Assembly: GCA_027946555.1 (NCBI GenBank)
Contig: JAPEVC010000006.1
Location: 248,001 to 312,000 of the forward strand
DNA length: 64,000 bases
DNA from: Gnomoniopsis sp. IMI 355080
Taxonomy: Eukaryota; Ascomycota; Sordariomycetes; Diaporthales; Gnomoniaceae
Direction: 5' to 3'
Position 1 is the stretch's first letter; each line of letters opens with the position of its first letter. Both the position numbers and the translations under genes were made by a program. This document shows, piece by piece, positions 56,780-64,000 of this stretch. The notes below the pieces were generated by a model that was given only the letters and a program-made list of their open reading frames with translations, had not been told where the DNA came from and did not search any database.

Positions 56780-58795
56780 TTACCGAAGAGGCTGATGAGC
56801 GTCGCGCACTCCGGCGGCAATGACATCTTCCAACTTCCACCTCGGAGGCTTGATGATGGCACTATCGCGTCCGCCTTGCCTGCGCCATTCCCGCTCCATC
56901 TCAGGTGTGACACCCGAGGGCAATGGCTCCAAGCCGCCGGCAATGCCAGTCGAGAATTTGAGCTGCAGAATATCACCAATCTCATCACAGGCTGCCAGTA
57001 CACGGTCCATATCCTCTTTGTTGTGTGCTGCAGAGACGCAGAAGCGAGCGCGCGAACTAATGAGAGGTACAGCAGGGTAGCCGACTACAACCACGGCGAT
57101 GTTGCGCCTAAGCATTTCATGACTGAAAGCAGACATCTTAGCAGGGTTGTAAAGCATGACTGGGACAATGGGTGAGTCGTCGTGGCCAGTAACAATGAGC
57201 CCGAGCCGCTTGAGTCCCAAGCGGAGGTAACGCGAGTTGAAAGTGATTCGCTGTAGTCGTTCTTCACCCTGCCCAGGGACCAATTCACCCTCGATGATCT
57301 TCAAGGACGACAGGATCTGCATCAGGACACTCGGACTGGGAGACTCTCCATATAGTGTGGAGGCGTTGATGGTTCTGAGCTTGTCAATTATGTGCTTCTC
57401 CGCGGCAACATAGCCACCATTTGCGCCGAAGGACTTGGTGAAGGTTCCCATCATGATGTCAACCTCATTCGGGTCGCATCTGAAATAGTCGCAGACACCC
57501 TTGCCGTTGGGGCCCAAAGCACCGATGCTGTGAGCCTCATCGAGGTACAGGAAGAATTTGTACTTTCTCTTCAAGGCTAGAACACCCGGGAGATCAACCA
57601 TGGTGCCCTCCATAGAGTACAAACCCTCGACAGCGACAAGAATCTTCTTCCAGGGTCGGTGGGTGCGAGGCTGTCCCTGGGCGATGGCCTCCCTCAACTT
57701 CTTCTCCAGATCGACCATGTCGTTGTGCTTGAAAGACCTAATCATAGCTCCAGACAGACGTGCGCCCACCCGGATGGATGCGTGATTGAGCTCATCGGAG
57801 ACGATCAGGCAGCCTTTGCTAACAAGGGCTGGGAAAGAGCCAGCGTTGGTGACGTAGCCCATGGAGAAAACCATGGCATCAGGCTTGCCCACAAACTTGG
57901 CCGTCTCCCGCTCGACTTCCTGTGTCAGATCATTGGTTCCAGCGTCCGCCCTGGGGCTGCAGGAAGTAATGCCATATTTGCGCACGGTCTCCTCGACGGC
58001 ATCAGCACACGCGCCTTCTGCCTGCGCGAATCCAAGATAGTTGTAGGAGCTGACATTGAGAGCCTCGGTGTGCGTGCCCGTGTAGGTGTAGGTGTAATTG
58101 TAGTCTGCGGACGTGCGATCCAAGAGGGTCAGGTAGCGACCTGGCACTCCAGTGATGGGGCGAGCAAACGCATCATCGAGTCTGCTCTTCAATCGGCGGG
58201 TGTAAAAGCTATCAAAATCATCTGTGAGAGGGGCGTAGCCAGCTCCACCAGCAATGATACTGTAGCGTTTCTTGTCACCGAAGTAACGACCAAAGAAATC
58301 ACGAGCATGGCCAAAGGCAATCAGCAAGAGATAGCTGATGTACGTGGTCAGGACGTAGTAGTAGGGAGCCACATCCTCAATGGGGGCATCGAGAGACCCT
58401 CCGCGATGCTTGCTGACATATCTGTGGCTTGGGTGGATCAGAGGACCGAATTGAGCCTCTGCGCGCTTGACTTGGCTGGTTTCTGTGGACGTGGGAGGCT
58501 TGAAGAGAGTCGTGTCGGGTTCTTCGTCGTTCAACTCGCCGGCGGTGGCGGTAGACAGCGAAATAGTCGGCAGCGCCAATGAGGGAGCGGTGATTTGTGA
58601 CGAGGGAGTGAGCTGGACCTGGGAGACAGCCATTAAGGACTGCTGAGCTGAGACGTTTTCTTTGTTCTTGGTAGTGGCGGAAAAGAGCTGGGACAAGCGA
58701 TTCGCGCGAGACTGGGACGGCCTACGGTCCCCGTTCTTCTCAGGCGGCGTCATGCTGGATGAAGTCGAAAAGGGGTTCGTCAACTTGCGTGGCAT
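56780..58795 (-). CDS. LCB2: Serine palmitoyltransferase subunit 2
   Basis: The PLP-bearing subunit that condenses serine with palmitoyl-CoA, the first step of sphingolipid synthesis in the ER. A single exon of 671 residues. After a disordered N-terminus, a membrane-proximal segment (YYYVLTTYISYLLLIAFG) precedes the alpha-oxoamine synthase fold: SYNYLGFA, VFSMGYVTNAGSF, SDELNHASIRVGARLSGA, VEGLYSMEGTMVDLPGVLAL, LDEAHSIGALGPNGKG and the PLP-lysine motif GTFTKSFGANGGY. The Lys in TFTKSFG identifies the catalytic subunit and separates it from LCB1. The start at 58795 (MPRKLTNPFS) is preferred over the in-frame ATG at 58915, which would add 40 unlikely residues. It is longer than yeast Lcb2 (561), mostly at the N-terminus. 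Confidence 0.93.
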   Translation of the reverse strand: MPRKLTNPFSTSSSMTPPEKNGDRRPSQSRANRLSQLFSATTKNKENVSAQQSLMAVSQVQLTPSSQITAPSLALPTISLSTATAGELNDEEPDTTLFKPPTSTETSQVKRAEAQFGPLIHPSHRYVSKHRGGSLDAPIEDVAPYYYVLTTYISYLLLIAFGHARDFFGRYFGDKKRYSIIAGGAGYAPLTDDFDSFYTRRLKSRLDDAFARPITGVPGRYLTLLDRTSADYNYTYTYTGTHTEALNVSSYNYLGFAQAEGACADAVEETVRKYGITSCSPRADAGTNDLTQEVERETAKFVGKPDAMVFSMGYVTNAGSFPALVSKGCLIVSDELNHASIRVGARLSGAMIRSFKHNDMVDLEKKLREAIAQGQPRTHRPWKKILVAVEGLYSMEGTMVDLPGVLALKRKYKFFLYLDEAHSIGALGPNGKGVCDYFRCDPNEVDIMMGTFTKSFGANGGYVAAEKHIIDKLRTINASTLYGESPSPSVLMQILSSLKIIEGELVPGQGEERLQRITFNSRYLRLGLKRLGLIVTGHDDSPIVPVMLYNPAKMSAFSHEMLRRNIAVVVVGYPAVPLISSRARFCVSAAHNKEDMDRVLAACDEIGDILQLKFSTGIAGGLEPLPSGVTPEMEREWRRQGGRDSAIIKPPRWKLEDVIAAGVRDAHQPLR

Positions 58796-61700
58796 TTCTC
58801 GTCTCGGCGCTGGGAAGCTTCGAGGGAGTGAATGAACAGTGCTGGTAAGATGAGGCGGGTCGATTTCGACGATGCAGCTGTATTTCGAATAAAGAGTCAA
58901 CAAGGTGTTTTGCAAATCAATTATATTTTAATTCAGCAGGGAAGCAATTGTGTACGAGTTGAGCCGCGACGGAAAGATCCAGTTGAAGTTCTGGTGTGTG
59001 GAGGAAAGGAAAGAGCTCAAAGACAGACAAGCAATTGACTGGCTGCACTGGAGGGGCTGACTGGGTAGGTGATATGGATGAGGCGAGGGTAATTTGCAGG
59101 AAGGAAGGAACGCATGCGAGATCGTACAGCTGAGCCGTGCGTTCTCTCCTTCTCGTGCTCGCGATTCTTTCCTTGAGGGCGGGATGAAGAGGAGCAGGTA
59201 CAAGGGCAAGGGCATGGGCAAGGGAAAATTTGATGGGAGCGGTCGGCACCGGACCACCCGGAAATAGCCCGCAAGTCCCGCAAGATTGCACCTGCAGATG
59301 TTGGTGGCCTGGGCTGTGGCGGCAAAAGCGCGGGAAGGAGCGGGCAGGGCAGGGCAGGGGGGATCGATTGCAACCTGAGATTCCTGTGAAGGAGAGAAAC
59401 ACTGTAACAAGATTGCTTGGTTGCCTCCATTTCATCTCCCACGCCACAGAACCAGCCAAGGTAGAGATGTGGTGCGGTAGGTCTCAATGGAAAGACGAGC
59501 CCAACGCAAGTCCGGCCGGACAAGCCATCGGAATGGCAAACTCTGAAATTCAACTCAAAAACACTCTCAAACAAATCAAAAGCAACTCACTGTCCTAATA
59601 TAGACCTGCAGATGCCCCAAACACCACCACCAGTTCGTTCGATGTTCGATGTTGTGTTGTGTGTGTGCTCTGTGTGCCTGTGTGGAGCACCACTCGGACG
59701 AATCAAGTCGCGTCTCGGCCTTTTCGCTGCAAGGGACCAAGCTTCTGCTGGCAGCGGGCGTTATAACGTGTTGCAGCCAAGCCGGACAGCAGCAACACAA
59801 CGGTTGGGATGCTGAGTACTATATGTACTTGATGTATGTTGTGCGTCGTGAGAGAGGGCAGGTGGGTGGAATCAAAGGGTATGGGGAAGCAAAAATGGTA
59901 TAAGTAGTGCAAAAAGAGGATTTTACACGAAACGGGAACTCAGGAGTCGGGCTGTCTGACTTCTTGAACGAAATTGCCAACCCAGCCAGATCGACAATGG
60001 TATCGCAATCGATTTTGGTCGAGAGAACAGGGGCCTCAAGGAGACGATGGATCGGCACCGGGTGCTTCGAACTGTCCCTGACACTAGAACAACCGCAGGG
60101 CCGCAGGACGATTTGACCGGCTCGCCCGGGACACTAATTCTTGGTACTGGTGGTGATGATTCTTACAAATGCCGACAGTTCAGTCTGCTAGCAGAGGGAG
60201 AGACGGACTCGGAAATGCTGGATCACAGCAAGATCAGACCGAGACTACTTACTTTATACTGCCGTGCTGTCCTTCCTCGCTGTTTATCCTCCCACCGCCG
60301 AATCGCGAATATGCTTTGACATCCAACCTGGACGTCACAAACATCATCCGCCGACATTGCGCTCCAGCATTTCCCATCCATCATCCCGGAGCACTCAGGC
60401 CCACATTTCCATGCCCCAGATCGACGATGCAGCTGATTCTCACCGTACTGGCCTATGGTCCTATCAGTAGCACTGCCCTTTGCATGACATCTCAGGGATC
60501 CCGTGGCATCCGCTCGCCAAGAAGCACAGGAAAACATTCAGCCTCATTCGAGCTCTTCCATGTCAACGACTCAGGGCGTCGCTGTATTGCATTGGCCGAG
60601 TGAATTGTCAACAGCCCTATGCATCAAATCCCGACAGGGCTACCTGACCTTGCCTGGCAGCCCAACACATGGGACTGAGTAGTAACTACCAGATTTGGTA
60701 GTTGCTGCTGACACATACCTCACATCCACGTCTCGCCAGTGAACAATTCATCCACTATAGCGTTGAGCTCCAGGTGGTCCCCTGGTGCCGGTCCCTTCAA
60801 CACTATTCACTACGGCCCTGATTTTTTCTCTCTCTTCTCCATCGTCAGGACCTGTCAGGCCCAAGTCGGAAGCCTGACATTTCTCCCTTGACCCAGCACA
60901 CGACCAATCATCTTGGTGAATTTTCTCAGCCTGGCCGCCTACCACCCGCAAGGAACCAGCCAGCACGGGTAGCTTCGTGGCACACTGTCGGTGAATCTCA
61001 GACTACCCTCAATGACCTCCGATCCTATCAAATGCAAACCTCTCTACTCCATTTGTCGATGAAGCACCAGCGATGCGATCAAGACCATCGCATTGCATGA
61101 CTGCTCACCCATATACCCACTCCAACGCATAAAAGGAGAAGTGAAGACAAAAAAAAAGTCATTGAATACTACCGACGCACTGGTACTATTATCGTGTTCG
61201 TATTTGACATGTATCAGGCGCCGTGTCGATCGATGAGTGAGGCTGTCGTGGGATCCTGTGCGCGCCCAAATTTGTTCTCGATTCACACCTGAACGTGTAG
61301 CATATCATGTTTCCCCCTAACCTTAGTCCCCAAACCATAGCACCAACCAACGTCTATTTGGGGCCTCGCCTTTAACAAATGTCGTCACACGAGGCTGTTC
61401 GGCATGAACTCGCGAGGATAATGCCTTTGACGCGCCATGGAACGCCCTTCCCACAGACGTAGTGAAGTACCGTCCCCCCCCCCCGATAAAGCGATGCTTT
61501 TACCTCGCGGGCCGCCAACGGCTCAATGCGGCACGGAAATTGTCATGCCTTTAGAACCGCCCGGTTGGGTCTGGACTTTTGCGGGCACTCGTTTGGTAAG
61601 CTTCCCTTTGCATTCAAGGCTGCTTTATTATTAGCGTCAAGAGCCGTCGTCATGAAGATCGAAGAGCTTGAAACGCCTGGGGTCTAGTTCCACGGGCTCG

Positions 61701-62226
61701 GTAGAGAAGACGCAAGTTGAAACGTCATTTGGAGACAGCACTAGATCTACTTTGACAATAGCGTGCTGGGTTTTGCACGCACAAGAGCCGGGACTAGGAG
61801 CTTTTTTAAAGTTCATTCATTTTCTTCTAGATGCTTTCCTTGGTGCTCATATCCTGCTTTGCTGCAGGATGTCGGAACGTGAGAAAGGGGGGCCATCACA
61901 TAGATAGCATGGGCTCGTCCTCGGCTCATGCTATAATGATCAGGAGGATCATGATAGGCACAAAGCTGCTACTGCTCTGACAAACCGCCGCCGTTTGAAG
62001 TTCCATAAATGTGAAAGAGATTAACAAAAAATGCCCGGCGTGTGCAAGGCGCAACCTGAACGCCAGAAACCCAGCCCAGCCAGCCATGCCTGCTGCCAAC
62101 TCATAAACCTTAATAAATAAAGAAAAGACGTCCTTTCCAAGCAATCCTTCATGCCCCATTGCATCACTGCCCCGGAGAATTGTGACGCAATTCCGTACCA
62201 GACAATGTAAACAAAAATGATGCTGT
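58796..62226. other. Long gene-free region, LCB2 to GABA aminotransferase
   Basis: 3.4 kb, the largest gap in the window. It probably includes a long LCB2 leader/promoter and the aminotransferase 3' region. Several frames of 100-185 codons exist (for example 59017-59574 minus), but they are composition artefacts without domains or splice logic. I see no RNA gene or element. Confidence 0.45.
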
Positions 62227-63822
62227 TTACAATGACGTAACAATCTGCTCCAGCTTCTCGAGCAGGATGTCGGCATGCTTCTCCTCGAAGGTCAGCATCG
62301 GCCTCAGGCGCACTGCGTTGGCGCCCGAGCCACCAATGTTCACACCGAAGCTCTTGGCCTTCTTGACGAACTCGTCGCGGCGTGGGTTGTCAAAAGCAAT
62401 AAATGTGCCCTGACCCTTTCCACGCAGGTTCTCGAACTGGCCCGGGTACTTGGTAGCCAGCGCCGCAAGCTTACCGTACAGGTAGTCACCAACGCGGGCG
62501 GTCTGCGCGACCAGGTCGTGCTTCTCAATCTCCTCGATGATGGCGCGGAAGAGGATGGCGCGCGCTGGGTCGCCCATCCATGTGTTGAACTGACGGTAAG
62601 GCTTGTTGGGCCGCAGCTCCGGGTTGCCAAAGTAGTAGCCGGCGGTCTGGGCCTTCTTGGAGAAGGTGACCATGTCGGGCGGCGAGGGCAGGTCCCAGTG
62701 GTCGTGGGCCCAGAACTTGCCGGTGGCGCCGACGCCTGTCTGCACCTCGTCGACAATCAGCAGCACGCCGTGCTTTTTGGTGACCTCGCGCAAGCCGCGG
62801 AAGAATGCGGGCGAGGCGTGGTTGTCGCCGCCCTCAGACTGGATGGGCTCGACAATCACGGCGCAAGGGGGCAGGCGGTAGTTGAGGATCAGGTCCTCGA
62901 CCTCGGCGAGGGCGGCCTCCTCGGCCTTCTTGTTCTCCTCGACGTGCTCCTCCAGGGGGTACTTGAGCAGGGGGAAGGTGGCCTGGGGCCAGTCGAAGGC
63001 GGGGATGTCCAGCTTGTGGATGGGCTTGGAGCGGGTGGTGGAGAGCGAGCCGAACAAGCGGCCATGGAAGGCGGTCTTGAAGGACATGATGGAGAGCTCC
63101 TGCGAGGCACCGGGAGCCTGGTTGTTCATGGATGAGAGGAGCTCCTCCTCGGTGAACTCGACATGGGCACCGCCACGCTGCTGCTGGCGCTTCCACATGA
63201 AAGCGGCCTTGTAGGCAGTTTCGTTGGCGTCAGAGCCGGCCATGGCAGTGAAGACCTGGTCCAAGCCCTTGGGGGCTACCTTGAGGATACCGGAGCGCAG
63301 GACCTCGGCCCAGTCATTGGGCGGGAAGTTGCCCAGAGCGGGGCGGTTGACCAGTGTGTTAACGACCGCATCGCTCTTCATGGCCTCGATAAGGTGAGGG
63401 TTGTTATAGCCGACGGGGATAGAGGCAATCTGGGCGTAGCTATAATTCAGTCGCACAACGTTAGCCCATCCTGTCTTGGTCTGAATTTGGGGGTGAGGAG
63501 GAGCGTGTACTTACACATCCAGCAGCACGTTTCCATCAGGGTCAGCGATGTAGTTGCCAATGGAAGCCTTGTAGTCTGTGAGCATGTTCAAGCTCCGCGT
63601 GTCAAAGACCTTGTCCAAGTCGGCGGTCTGTTCCTTTGACTTGGGACCTGGGATCTCCGTCTTGACAGACGGAGCGTTGGGCTCGATACCATCAAAGCGA
63701 CCCATGTTGCTAGCGGAGACGGAGAAAGATCGGCTTGAAGCTGGCGCAAGTCGTGAAGCAGACAAGAGTCTCGAGGAGTTTATGGCAGACACGCGCCGTG
63801 AGATGGTACGAAGGGCAGACAT
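62227..63822 (-). CDS. 4-aminobutyrate aminotransferase, mitochondrial
   Basis: Transfers the amino group of GABA to 2-oxoglutarate, giving succinate semialdehyde in the GABA shunt. Two exons, 63822-63515 and 63439-62227 (intron 75 bp), give 506 residues. The N-terminus (MSALRTISRRVSAINSSRLL) is a Ser/Arg-rich mitochondrial presequence. The class III aminotransferase domain shows NNPHLIEAM, MAGSDANETAYKAAFMWKRQ, FKTAFHGRLFGSLSTT, VEPIQSEGGDNHASPAFFRG, LLIVDEVQTGVGATGKFWAH (the cofactor Asp) and the PLP lysine in VTFSKKAQTAGYY. It ends with GANAVRLRPMLTFEEKHADI. The length agrees with fungal GABA transaminases (GatA/UGA1). Confidence 0.93.
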
Positions 63823-64000
63823 CTTGATAATAGGGAGGGGGGAAAAGGACCGTAGTTTCCCTTCTTATACTCCGAGTCTGGGAACCCAATTTAATCCAGC
63901 TTTTAGTGTTTGGTATGATGCGTGTCAGAGAAATTGGCACGCAAGAATTTGACAGTCAGAAAAACTAGGTAAAAATTAAGCAATGGGATCCGTACCAAGG

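Noticed and set aside
57659..58582. 307-codon frame antisense to LCB2
   Set aside because: It lies wholly inside the conserved LCB2 coding region and has no recognised similarity.
62275..63135. 286-codon frame antisense to the GABA aminotransferase
   Set aside because: The high GC content of the sense gene keeps it open, and the sense strand is a conserved enzyme.

Overview
The window is nuclear DNA of a filamentous ascomycete, most likely a Sordariomycete. Supporting signs are short introns (about 50-150 bp) with GTRNGT donors and C/TAG acceptors, CT-rich leaders, orthologues of housekeeping genes typical of Pezizomycotina (EDC3, PIF1, NHA1, TOM22, FZO1, VPS2, STE50, LCB2, GABA aminotransferase), and intergenic TACCTAGGTA-like motifs. 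I see no rRNA, tRNA, transposon or CRISPR array. All exon junctions are read from splice signals and frame continuity, without transcript support.

Left part (1-10 kb): the 5' end of a C-5 sterol desaturase gene (ERG3, minus) runs off the edge. It is followed by a DHA2-type MFS efflux transporter (plus), a four-exon UstYa-family (DUF3328) oxidase gene (minus), and, divergent from it across 2.4 kb, a secreted repeat protein gene (plus). The repeat protein carries twelve invariant copies of a basic 12-residue unit (RHHQGKKAKAGG), eleven of them followed by a Lys-Arg (Kex2) site. A transporter, a UstYa oxidase and a Kex2-processed repeat precursor together resemble a minimal fungal RiPP (dikaritin-like) cluster. 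This is the most interesting part of the window, although the repeat lacks the aromatic residues that known UstYa enzymes usually cross-link.

Middle part (10-41 kb): EDC3 (mRNA decapping), PIF1 helicase, the NHA1 cation/proton antiporter, a relic of a fungal rhodopsin-like membrane protein, a secreted Gly/Ser/Thr-rich protein, a five-exon secreted protein of an uncharacterised conserved family, TOM22 (mitochondrial import), FZO1 (mitofusin), VPS2/DID4 (ESCRT-III) and a PP2C phosphatase. TOM22 and FZO1, both of the mitochondrial outer membrane, are convergent neighbours.

Right part (41-64 kb): a 1303-residue ADF-H protein with a long disordered middle, a GrpB/UPF0157 protein, a Nudix hydrolase gene whose frame is hard to reconcile across its intron, STE50 (SAM-RA MAPK adaptor), a nuclear DUF4211 protein with a (CT)26 tract in its leader, LCB2 (serine palmitoyltransferase), about 3.4 kb of gene-free DNA, and a mitochondrial 4-aminobutyrate aminotransferase. 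Apart from the left cluster, the genes look like ordinary core genes separated by long intergenic regions.
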